A stretch of DNA of 45,071 nt, from contig CAMBSB010000024.1 of assembly GCA_945870155.1 (NCBI GenBank), positions 1 to 45,071 on the forward strand, read 5' to 3'. Origin of the DNA: Paludibacter jiangxiensis (GTDB lineage: Bacteria; Bacteroidota; Bacteroidia; Bacteroidales; Paludibacteraceae). How positions within the stretch are numbered: the first letter of the stretch is position 1; each line of letters begins with the position of its first letter. The notes beneath the pieces are model-generated. The model saw only the letters and a list, made by a program, of their open reading frames with translations. It was not told the DNA's origin and made no database searches. Positions 26,093-33,871 of the stretch are shown here, piece by piece. The translations under genes and the position numbers were made by a program.

Positions 26093-27442
26093 ATGAACAA
26101 TCACAAGTTTTATTGCCTCATTTTACTCTTTACATTATATATGTTGGGATTAACGCATGCTCAAACAACCATACTACCAAACAACGCTAATTTACAATAT
26201 ACGGGGCGAATTGATTTCACTGCGCCAAGTGCGCCTGTGCTCTATTATGCCGGAAGTTCAATTACTACTCGTTTTGATGGTACTTCACTCAAAGCGTCAT
26301 TTAAAGATATTACCGGTAATAATTATATCGGGTTTATTATCGATGGTGGAGATATGATTGTAAAATCTGCTTTTAGCAAAACGAGTGCATCGGTTCAAAC
26401 AATTGCTACCGGACTGACCAATACCACACATGAGTTGATAATTGTAAAGCGCAATGGTCCAAGTGCAGGCGCCATCGTATTTTATGGACTAACACTTGAT
26501 ACTGGAAAATCTTTATTGGCACCACCTTCCAGACCAACAAGGAGAATAGAAATTTTTGGAAATTCTATTTCCGCAGGAGTTAATGCCGACAATTTAGCCA
26601 CCAATGATGATAAAACGACCACTTTAGACAATGGTTGGAATTCCTATGGAAATATTTTGGCGCGGAAATTAAATTCTGAAATTCATAACAATGGCATTCC
26701 AGGTATTGCCGTAATGACTGGAACTGGCTATTATCCTACTTCTGCCGATGTGGCTTATAATAAATTAAGTCCTTTTACCGGCTACTACAGCAATTGGGAT
26801 TTCAGCAAATACATACCACAATTAGTCATTATGGCATACGGCGTAAACGACGATGGCAACAATTGGGTAAATGCCAATAACAAAGAAACTTGGAAGACAA
26901 AATACAAAGCAATACTAAGCGATTTAATGACGAAATATCCTTTGGCACATTTTGTATTTCTTGTACCACCTATGGGTATGGACCGTACACGCATGGAGGG
27001 TTATGACATGGAAATAGTAAATGAAGTAAATAGTCCGCGAGTACATTTCTACAATTTCACAACAGCGCCATCGCCTTCTGGCGCTCATCCAGCCAAAATT
27101 ATGCAACAATCTATGGCGGACGAATTATATAATTATGTAAATAGTTTAGGGATATTTAATATGACAGATCTAGCCTTAAATGAAAATGGTTCAAATAGCG
27201 AACAATTAACTATTTATCCAAATCCTTCGAAAGGTAGTTTTAATGTTAGGTTGAATGATGTCAATCAATTAGAAGCTAATCATTTAAGCATTTTAGATAT
27301 GAATGGAAGAACTGTATTTACCAAACAGTATTCTGAAAACCCAACTTTAATAAACACTTTTGACAATATAACAAAAGGAATATATATATTGAATATTTCG
27401 CATGGTTCAGAAAGTTATAACAGAAAACTTTTTGTAGAATAA
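26093..27442 (+). CDS. CE2-like SGNH carbohydrate esterase with T9SS sorting domain
   Basis: This 449-residue secreted esterase is predicted to deacetylate hemicellulose or its oligosaccharides. Behind the signal peptide (1-23) lies an N-terminal jelly roll (about 28-140) and an SGNH hydrolase domain (about 148-355). Visible blocks are IEIFGNSIS (nucleophile Ser158), IMAYGVNDDGNNW (Asn252) and SGAHPAKI (His332). No Asp sits two residues before His332 as in standard SGNH esterases; CE2 enzymes commonly use a Ser-His dyad, so this supports the CE2 assignment. A T9SS domain follows (about 378-449, LTIYPNPSKGSF). It is the first gene of a three-gene cluster with the GH37-like and GH30 genes. Exact acyl specificity is unknown. 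Confidence 0.82.
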   Translation: MNNHKFYCLILLFTLYMLGLTHAQTTILPNNANLQYTGRIDFTAPSAPVLYYAGSSITTRFDGTSLKASFKDITGNNYIGFIIDGGDMIVKSAFSKTSASVQTIATGLTNTTHELIIVKRNGPSAGAIVFYGLTLDTGKSLLAPPSRPTRRIEIFGNSISAGVNADNLATNDDKTTTLDNGWNSYGNILARKLNSEIHNNGIPGIAVMTGTGYYPTSADVAYNKLSPFTGYYSNWDFSKYIPQLVIMAYGVNDDGNNWVNANNKETWKTKYKAILSDLMTKYPLAHFVFLVPPMGMDRTRMEGYDMEIVNEVNSPRVHFYNFTTAPSPSGAHPAKIMQQSMADELYNYVNSLGIFNMTDLALNENGSNSEQLTIYPNPSKGSFNVRLNDVNQLEANHLSILDMNGRTVFTKQYSENPTLINTFDNITKGIYILNISHGSESYNRKLFVE

Positions 27443-27494
27443 GTATTGATTATAAAGATGAAAATAAATGTGTAAAAGCATAAAAACTAAAGAA

Positions 27495-28835
27495 ATGAAA
27501 ATCACAAAATTTGTCCTCCTGAGCTTTTGTCTTTGCTTAATATTAATTGCATGCAAAAGCAAGACTTCTACTAAAACAAGTTTATCCTCGGATGAAAAAG
27601 CTTCCATCGAGCTTGTTCGGAATTTTATAAAATCGAATTGGAAAAATACCATTCGCACGCACAAAGCCGATTCATGTTCACTCATAGGATTGCCTTTACC
27701 TTACAGTGTACCAAGTATTAGCGGTATGTTTCAGGAAATGTATTACTGGGATACTTATTTTACCAATGTAGGACTTATTTCGGATGGCAATGTAGAGCAA
27801 GCCAGAAACAACTGCGACAACATGCTTTTTTTAGTGAATAAATATGGCTTTATGCCCAACGGCAACCGCATTTGGTACTTGGAACGTTCACAACCGCCCT
27901 ATTTGAGCATGATGATTCGTGATGTATATGAAAAAACGAAAGATAAGAATTGGCTCAAAAAAATATTACCGACTTTGGAAAAAGAATACAATTTTTGGAT
28001 GACCCAACGCATAACACCAATAGGGCTGAATCGGTTTTACAACTCATCGCCCGATAGTATTAACGAAGGAACGTACTTTGGAATAAAAAAACGGTTGGGC
28101 GAAAACTACGATACCACTATTGTACGAACGCAAGCGGAGCAAATTGCTTTAGGTTCGCACATTACATCAGAATTGGAGTCGGGCTGGGATATGAACCCGC
28201 GTTTCGATAGCCGCTGCAATGATTTTTGTCCCTTGGATTTGAATGCCAATTTATATCAGTACGAAACCAATTTTGAGTATTTCTACGAGCAAATAAACAG
28301 CGATGCATCCAAACAATGGAAGCCCATAGCCGAAAAACGTAAAGAGCTTATAAATAAATACTTATTTAACCCGAATGATGGGCTTTTTTACGATTACGAT
28401 TATGTAAACCAGCAATTTTCGAGCGTTTATTCGGCAGCTGTTTTTAATGCACTTTGGGCAAATATACTTACCGATAAGCAAGCTAAAACTGTAGTTGAAA
28501 ATTTATCAAAATTAGAATTTAAATTTGGTATAGCTGCTTGCGAACCTGGCGAACGGAAATACGCTTACCAATGGGACTACCCCAATGGTTGGGCATGCAT
28601 TCAGTTTTTAGCCGTGAAAGGGTTAGATAATTACGACTATGAAGCCGATGCAAGTAGAATTGCACACAAATATGTCACCTTGGTTAGCTCCAACTACAAA
28701 AAAACGAACAATTTATGGGAAAAGTATAACATAATTGACGGAAACATAAACGGTCACAACGAATATGAAATGCCCACCATGATGGGCTGGACAGCAGGTA
28801 CTTTTGTATTTATGACTGATTATTTATTAAACTAA
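27495..28835 (+). CDS. GH37 (trehalase)-family lipoprotein
   Basis: This 446-residue protein has an (alpha/alpha)6-barrel and a lipoprotein signal (LILIAC, Cys20). Trehalase-family marks are SGMFQEMYYWDTYF (first signature), ESGWDMNPRFD with predicted acid Asp232, QWDYPNGWA (second signature) and NEYEMPTMMGWTAG holding the C-terminal catalytic Glu (Glu423 or Glu425). GH37 hydrolyses trehalose with inversion, but a surface or periplasmic lipoprotein placed between an acetylesterase and a GH30 suggests a glycan oligosaccharide substrate instead. ATG 27495 starts the signal peptide; an earlier ATG at 27468 adds nine polar residues. The GH30 gene follows after 19 bases. It is shorter than many trehalases, but the barrel appears complete. 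Confidence 0.82.
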   Translation: MKITKFVLLSFCLCLILIACKSKTSTKTSLSSDEKASIELVRNFIKSNWKNTIRTHKADSCSLIGLPLPYSVPSISGMFQEMYYWDTYFTNVGLISDGNVEQARNNCDNMLFLVNKYGFMPNGNRIWYLERSQPPYLSMMIRDVYEKTKDKNWLKKILPTLEKEYNFWMTQRITPIGLNRFYNSSPDSINEGTYFGIKKRLGENYDTTIVRTQAEQIALGSHITSELESGWDMNPRFDSRCNDFCPLDLNANLYQYETNFEYFYEQINSDASKQWKPIAEKRKELINKYLFNPNDGLFYDYDYVNQQFSSVYSAAVFNALWANILTDKQAKTVVENLSKLEFKFGIAACEPGERKYAYQWDYPNGWACIQFLAVKGLDNYDYEADASRIAHKYVTLVSSNYKKTNNLWEKYNIIDGNINGHNEYEMPTMMGWTAGTFVFMTDYLLN

Positions 28836-28854
28836 AATTTATCTTTTTACAGTA

Positions 28855-30282
28855 ATGAAAAAATATATTTTTATAGCATTAGCTTCCATACAATTAATTT
28901 ATGCTGCTCCTACCTATAAGGTAGTAACGCAAGTAACTACCACCGAGCAAAAGGCATGGCAGGAAACCAGGTTTACAAAAGCAAAGACAACCAACAAAAA
29001 AGCAACCGTAGAAGTCTTAATTGACAAACCTTTGCAAACCATCGAAGGTTTTGGGGCTTGTTTCAACGAATTAGGATGGACATCGCTTAGTTTATTGCCC
29101 GAAACCGACAGGCAACAGATTTTAAAAGAATTATTTCAACCTAACACTGGTGCGAACTTTACTATTTGCCGTATGCCGGTAGGTGCGAATGACTTTTCTC
29201 GCGATTGGTATTCGTACAACGAAACCGATGGTGACTTTGGAATGGAATTTTTCAGTATAAAAAACGATACCGAAACACTCGTACCTTTTATTAAAAATGC
29301 TTTAACATACAATCCTCATCTCAAATTATGGGCTTCTCCCTGGAGTCCACCAACTTGGATGAAGTGCAACAAGCATTATGCTTGTCGCCCTTCGGAAGCA
29401 GAGTTAGCTACTAAATTCAAAAACAATTTACAGCCTTACCAATTGGGTAAAGAAGGCAGCAATATGTTTATTCAAGACCCTCGCTATTATGATGCTTACG
29501 CCTTGTATTTCTCCAAATTTATTGAAGCATATCGCACCGAAGGAATTAATATCTCCATGATTATGCCTCAAAACGAATTTAATTCCTGTCAGATTTTCCC
29601 GAGTTGCACTTGGACTTCGAAGGGACTGAGTACATTTATTGGCAAATACTTAGGTCCAAAAATGGAAAAGCTTGGCGTTGAAATTATGCACGGCACTATG
29701 GAACGCCCCAATGCAGCCCTGGTTGATACTGTTTTAAATGACCAAGTGGCTGCAAAATACGTTCAGGGTGTTGGTTTTCAGTGGGCTGGGAAAAGTGCTG
29801 TCGGAGATATTCACAGCAACTATCCAAACCTAAAACTCTACCAAACCGAACAAGAATGTGGCGATGGCAAAAACGATTGGAAACATACTGTGCATGCTTG
29901 GGAGTTGATGAAACATTATTTCCGAAACGGTGTAAGTGCGTATATGTACTGGAATATTTCGTTGGAAGATGGCGGATTCAGCCGCTGGGGCTGGCAGCAA
30001 AACTCTCTGGTAAGCGTGAATCCCGAAACAAAATCGTACAAATTCAACCACGAGTATTATCTAATGAAGCACTTGAGTCATTTTGTGAAACCGGGTGCAA
30101 AAATGCTCCAAACCTCGGGAAGTTTTGATAATTTATTGGCATTTATAAATCCCGATAAAACGGTTGTGATGATTGGATATAATATGTCGAATTCTTATTT
30201 TAATTTTTCAGTAAAAGTGGGTGATTCTACTATTTCATTAAAAATAAAGCCGAATTCATTCAACACGATATTGTTTAAATAA
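28855..30282 (+). CDS. GH30 retaining beta-glycosidase
   Basis: This 475-residue exported enzyme has a signal peptide (1-18), a TIM barrel (about 60-400) and the accompanying beta-sandwich (about 400-475, ending SFNTILFK). GH30 markers are IEGFGACFNELGW, FTICRMPVGANDFS, LWASPWSPPTWMK, MPQNEFNS with acid/base Glu241, and YQTEQECGDG with nucleophile Glu332. The family includes beta-glucosidases, beta-1,6-glucanases, beta-xylosidases and glucuronoxylanases. The NEFNS and TEQE context is like the glucosylceramidase/beta-1,6-glucanase branch (GH30_1/GH30_3), but the subfamily cannot be fixed by eye. No T9SS domain is present, so a periplasmic site is likely. Confidence 0.9.
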   Translation: MKKYIFIALASIQLIYAAPTYKVVTQVTTTEQKAWQETRFTKAKTTNKKATVEVLIDKPLQTIEGFGACFNELGWTSLSLLPETDRQQILKELFQPNTGANFTICRMPVGANDFSRDWYSYNETDGDFGMEFFSIKNDTETLVPFIKNALTYNPHLKLWASPWSPPTWMKCNKHYACRPSEAELATKFKNNLQPYQLGKEGSNMFIQDPRYYDAYALYFSKFIEAYRTEGINISMIMPQNEFNSCQIFPSCTWTSKGLSTFIGKYLGPKMEKLGVEIMHGTMERPNAALVDTVLNDQVAAKYVQGVGFQWAGKSAVGDIHSNYPNLKLYQTEQECGDGKNDWKHTVHAWELMKHYFRNGVSAYMYWNISLEDGGFSRWGWQQNSLVSVNPETKSYKFNHEYYLMKHLSHFVKPGAKMLQTSGSFDNLLAFINPDKTVVMIGYNMSNSYFNFSVKVGDSTISLKIKPNSFNTILFK

Positions 30283-30402
30283 ACAATTTGGAACGTCTTG
30301 AAATCAAACTTTCCATTATGCAAGATGAAAAATATTCGTTTTTAGTAATTAATTGATTTATAAATGATTGACATCTATGTGAATAACCAATTTTGCTAAT
30401 AA

Positions 30403-30448
30403 TATGTACAAATGAACTATTTGAAGAAACACATTAAATGTATTTTTG
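30403..30448 (+). promoter_or_regulatory. TATGTACA box and -7 box upstream of the 520-residue T9SS protein
   Basis: TATGTACA at 30403-30410 is followed 30 bases later by TATTTTTG (30441-30448), a match to TAnnTTTG 47 bases before the ATG at 30496. It lies in a 213-base gap after GH30, suggesting that a new transcription unit starts here. A second repeat half-site is not evident. Confidence 0.35.
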
Positions 30449-30495
30449 TATCTGATATCTTTTGAATAAATTATTAATCTTTAAATTTAAAAAAA

Positions 30496-32058
30496 ATGAA
30501 AACAAAAAAACTTCTTTTGCTTCAGGCATGTATCATGCTTTTCTCTTTTTCGGCTATTAGCCAGACAATTGCTCCCGGCGATACGGTGAAAATTAATTTC
30601 CAACCCACTGCAAGTAATGGCGTTTATACTCCTGTTGGATATTCAGTAGATAATGGACTTGTGTATGCGAGTCGTGGTGCATTCTCGTATGGTTGGATTA
30701 CTGATTGTACTGCTTCCGCCCGTCAACGCGTTAACGACACTAAAGCTACCTCCAGCAATGTACAGTTTAATCTTGGAGCTGCAGCTAATACGTGGAAGAT
30801 TAACCTGACTCCAGGTAAATACTATGTAAAATTAGTGGGTGGTGATGCTATTTATACTGATAGTAACAATAGTTTTTTGCTAAACGATGGGACCATCTTA
30901 GTTGACAAAACACCTCAGAAATATAATTGGGAAGTCTATAATAATCTCTCAATTACAGTTGGAAATGATGGCTTTTTATCTTTTACCGCTGCTCACCTGA
31001 GAGATAATGCAAAAATTTGTTATATAATAATTGCAAACGATACGCCTCCGGTAGCTACTGATGCTTCTGGAATTAGCACTACGGGCTTTACTGCAAACTG
31101 GAATGCTGTGGCAGGTGCATCGAGTTATATACTTGATGTTTATAAAAATCCTGTGTTTGCCGATACCATTATTAGTGAAAACTTCACAGGTGTAACTTCT
31201 GCCTACGGGAATGACTTGTCGAATGCGGCTAATAATTTATCACTGGATACTTATCTACAAGCTCCTGCATGGACTGGATCTCAAGTTCTTGATAATGTAG
31301 GATTTGTTCGACTAGGTACAAGTGCCGCTCAAGGACAAATCACAACTCCAACAATCAATCTCTCAGGTAATGGCGGAAACGCTACTTTAAAGTTTGATAT
31401 TAGGCTACATAATGGTACCGACATACCAACTTTACGGGCGTTTCATGCTCCCGACGGAGTAAATTTTGTTCAGGTAGGTATCGATTTAACGCCAACTTCA
31501 CTAACTACTTGGGATACAAAAACAATAGATATCACTGGTGGAACAGCGCTTTCAAAAATCAAAATTTCAGCCATTCAAGCAGCTACCAATCGATTCCATA
31601 TCGATAATATCTCAGTTGTACAACCAGCTACATTAGTTGCCTACAAAAGTCTTTCAGTAGCAGGCACTTCGCAAGCTGTTACTGGGCTTACTGATGCAAC
31701 TAAGTACTATTACCGTGTCAGTGCTGTTGGTACAGCAACAACCAAATCGCTCTCTAATACCGTAAATGTAACTACAAGCACCGCAACAGGTATAGACAAA
31801 AGTGTTACAAACAATTCATTGATGTCGGTTTATCCAAATCCGGTTATTGACATGTTGAATATTAGTTTTAATACAAATTTAGGAAACAATGTAGCACTCG
31901 TTTCTATCTCCGATTTAACGGGTAAAAGTGTATATAAAACTCAAGTTAGCGGAGTGTCTGAAATAAAAGTTTCTACAGCTAATTATGCTAAAGGTGTATA
32001 TATTTTAAGTGTTTCGAAAAATGGCGAAACTGCTAACAAAAAGTTAGTTGTTCAATAA
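30496..32058 (+). CDS. Modular T9SS surface protein (malectin-like domain, interrupted Fn3)
   Basis: This 520-residue protein has a signal peptide (1-22) and an N-terminal malectin/CBM-like domain (about 25-178; VKINFQPT, GAFSYGWITD and ICYIIIAND mark its edges). A fibronectin-III domain begins near 190 (ATDASGISTTGFTANWNAV) and resumes near 388 (VTGLTDATKYYYRVSAVG). Between its halves sits a jelly-roll insert (about 225-375, ending RFHIDNISVVQP). A T9SS domain closes the protein (about 440-520, LMSVYPNPVID). No catalytic motif was found; surface glycan binding is the likely role. The signal peptide and the start of the first domain are almost identical to those of the next gene. Confidence 0.8.
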   Translation: MKTKKLLLLQACIMLFSFSAISQTIAPGDTVKINFQPTASNGVYTPVGYSVDNGLVYASRGAFSYGWITDCTASARQRVNDTKATSSNVQFNLGAAANTWKINLTPGKYYVKLVGGDAIYTDSNNSFLLNDGTILVDKTPQKYNWEVYNNLSITVGNDGFLSFTAAHLRDNAKICYIIIANDTPPVATDASGISTTGFTANWNAVAGASSYILDVYKNPVFADTIISENFTGVTSAYGNDLSNAANNLSLDTYLQAPAWTGSQVLDNVGFVRLGTSAAQGQITTPTINLSGNGGNATLKFDIRLHNGTDIPTLRAFHAPDGVNFVQVGIDLTPTSLTTWDTKTIDITGGTALSKIKISAIQAATNRFHIDNISVVQPATLVAYKSLSVAGTSQAVTGLTDATKYYYRVSAVGTATTKSLSNTVNVTTSTATGIDKSVTNNSLMSVYPNPVIDMLNISFNTNLGNNVALVSISDLTGKSVYKTQVSGVSEIKVSTANYAKGVYILSVSKNGETANKKLVVQ

Positions 32059-32102
32059 AAGTTTTATTGAATTTGACTAATTTGAATTTCTGACATTAAT
32101 TA

Positions 32103-32139
32103 AGAATAGAGCCAACCTATATCAGGTAGGTTCTATTCT
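32103..32139 (+). terminator. Terminator between the two T9SS surface-protein genes
   Basis: AGAATAGA (32103-32110) plus AACCTA pairs with TAGGTTCTATTCT (32127-32139), leaving a small bulge. It lies 44 bases after the stop codon of the 520-residue gene and before the start of its paralogue. Confidence 0.55.
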
Positions 32140-32213
32140 ATATTCAATAACAAAAAATTTCAACTATAATAATTTTAAATCAATATTTTTTCTAACTTTA
32201 AAATTTAAAACAA

Positions 32214-33764
32214 ATGAAAACAAGAAAACTCCTTTTGCTTCAAGCATGTATCATGCTTTTCTCTTTTTCGGCAATTAGCCAAATTATTGCTCCAGGCGAC
32301 AGTTTAAAAATCAATTTCCAACCTGCTGTAGGAGTTGTGGGAGGTAGTTTTGCTGGAGCACCACTTCCATCTAGATATCTAGGAGATTATGGAACTGTAT
32401 TTGCAAATCGAGCAGGACTATCTTATGGCTGGAATAAAAGCGTGGCAGATCAAGCCCGTCAGCGTTTAGACCCTGCTGGTACTGGCGCAAATAACCCTTG
32501 GGGAAATATGATTCAGTTTAACAGAAATGGTTCAAATGCAACCTGGAAAATACATCTTAAACCGGGCTATTACGATGTTCGCATTGGAGCCGGAGATGCT
32601 GATTGGGCAGATGCAAACAATACATTTGTTGTTAATGGTCTTTATGTTAATGATTTAACTCCAAAGACAACAAAGTATGATGATTTAAAAATTGCAGGCG
32701 TTGAAGTGAAAGCCGATAGCATTTTGTCGTTTACTTCTTCGGATGCACAGAACAATGCAAAAATCTGCTTTATCCACATTGCCAATGGTGTATATGTAGT
32801 TCACGAAACTGTTCATGTAGCTAGTGTAGCAATAGACCCAAGTAATTTTGCATTGTTTGTGGGTCAGTCGGCTACGCTTAAAGCGAAAGTATTACCTGCA
32901 AATGCAGCAGACAAATCGCTTGTTTGGGCATCGGACAATGCAGCCGTTACAGTTGGCGCTACAGGAACTATTAATGCAGTATCGTTGGGCTCGGCAAAAG
33001 TAACAGCTAAATCTAACGATAGCAATATTGTTGGAACTTGTACAGTAAATGTGATTGCCAACAATCCAACTACAGGCTCCAACTTAATTTTAAATCCAGG
33101 GTTTGAAGACGGACTTGCATGGTGGTCGAATTGGACGGGACATACATTAACAAACAATCCAGCCGATGTGGCTTCTGGTGTAAATGCCTCATTTGTATTA
33201 GACGGAGTATCAGGTGGTTTTGCTCAAGACATTACGCTGCCTGCAGGCGGAGCTGGTAAAACCTACATTTTCAAGGTGAAAGCTCGTACTACCGGCTTGC
33301 CTACGGTAGCTCAAAGTGGTTGTAAATTGATGGAAGGGACTGTCGAATTAAATTCGCCCTTTTATTTTACAGTCGAAAATGCTGATATTCCTTATACCGA
33401 ATATATATACGCTGTAGCAACCACCGCTGCCACTACTAAAGCACAAATATGGGTTTGGAAAAATGCGGCAGGTTCAATTTATCTTGATGACTATAGTTTT
33501 GCTGAAGTACTAAGTTCTACAGGTTTGAATAAAAATTCGGAACTTAAAACTTTATGCTTTTTAAATACAAATCAGTTAACTGTAAAAAATAACGATGGAA
33601 TTCAGTCTGTTAGCATTTACAATTTGAACGGACAATCATTTTTAAACAAAACTGTAAATAGCAACGAAATTAACTTGAATGTAAGTAATATGAGTAATGG
33701 AATTTACATTGTAAAAGCAACTTTAAAAGGGGGGAAGTCTGAATTTATCAAGGTGTTGAAATAG
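32214..33764 (+). CDS. Modular T9SS surface protein (malectin-like, BIG2, CBM4_9-like)
   Basis: This 516-residue protein begins with a signal peptide (1-22) and an N-terminal domain (about 25-195) paralogous to that of the preceding gene (LKINFQPA, LSYGWNKSV, KICFIHIANG). A BIG2-type Ig domain follows (about 203-283; VAIDPSNFALFVGQ and KSLVWASDNAAV). A CBM4_9-like jelly roll (about 290-430) runs from NLILNPGFEDG to SIYLDDYSF. The end (about 440-516) resembles a T9SS sorting domain in its last strands (GIYIVKATLKGG) but lacks the usual YPNP motif. No catalytic site is recognised. Probably a surface-exposed carbohydrate-binding protein, transcribed separately because hairpins lie on both sides. 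Confidence 0.8.
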   Translation: MKTRKLLLLQACIMLFSFSAISQIIAPGDSLKINFQPAVGVVGGSFAGAPLPSRYLGDYGTVFANRAGLSYGWNKSVADQARQRLDPAGTGANNPWGNMIQFNRNGSNATWKIHLKPGYYDVRIGAGDADWADANNTFVVNGLYVNDLTPKTTKYDDLKIAGVEVKADSILSFTSSDAQNNAKICFIHIANGVYVVHETVHVASVAIDPSNFALFVGQSATLKAKVLPANAADKSLVWASDNAAVTVGATGTINAVSLGSAKVTAKSNDSNIVGTCTVNVIANNPTTGSNLILNPGFEDGLAWWSNWTGHTLTNNPADVASGVNASFVLDGVSGGFAQDITLPAGGAGKTYIFKVKARTTGLPTVAQSGCKLMEGTVELNSPFYFTVENADIPYTEYIYAVATTAATTKAQIWVWKNAAGSIYLDDYSFAEVLSSTGLNKNSELKTLCFLNTNQLTVKNNDGIQSVSIYNLNGQSFLNKTVNSNEINLNVSNMSNGIYIVKATLKGGKSEFIKVLK

Positions 33765-33800
33765 AAAACAACCAACAATAAGCACTATTTTTAAAAATTT

Positions 33801-33834
33801 GAAATGACTATCTGAATTATCAGATAGCCATTTC
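33801..33834 (+). terminator. Terminator before the CE15 operon
   Basis: Arms 33801-33815 and 33820-33834 pair over 15 positions with one mismatch (GAAATGaCTATCTGA/TCAGATAGcCATTTC) around a 4-base loop. They are followed by ATTTTT. The hairpin lies 36 bases after the preceding stop codon. Confidence 0.75.
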
Positions 33835-33871
33835 ATTTTTAAAAAAAGTCAATATCTCCTATCTTTTTCTC

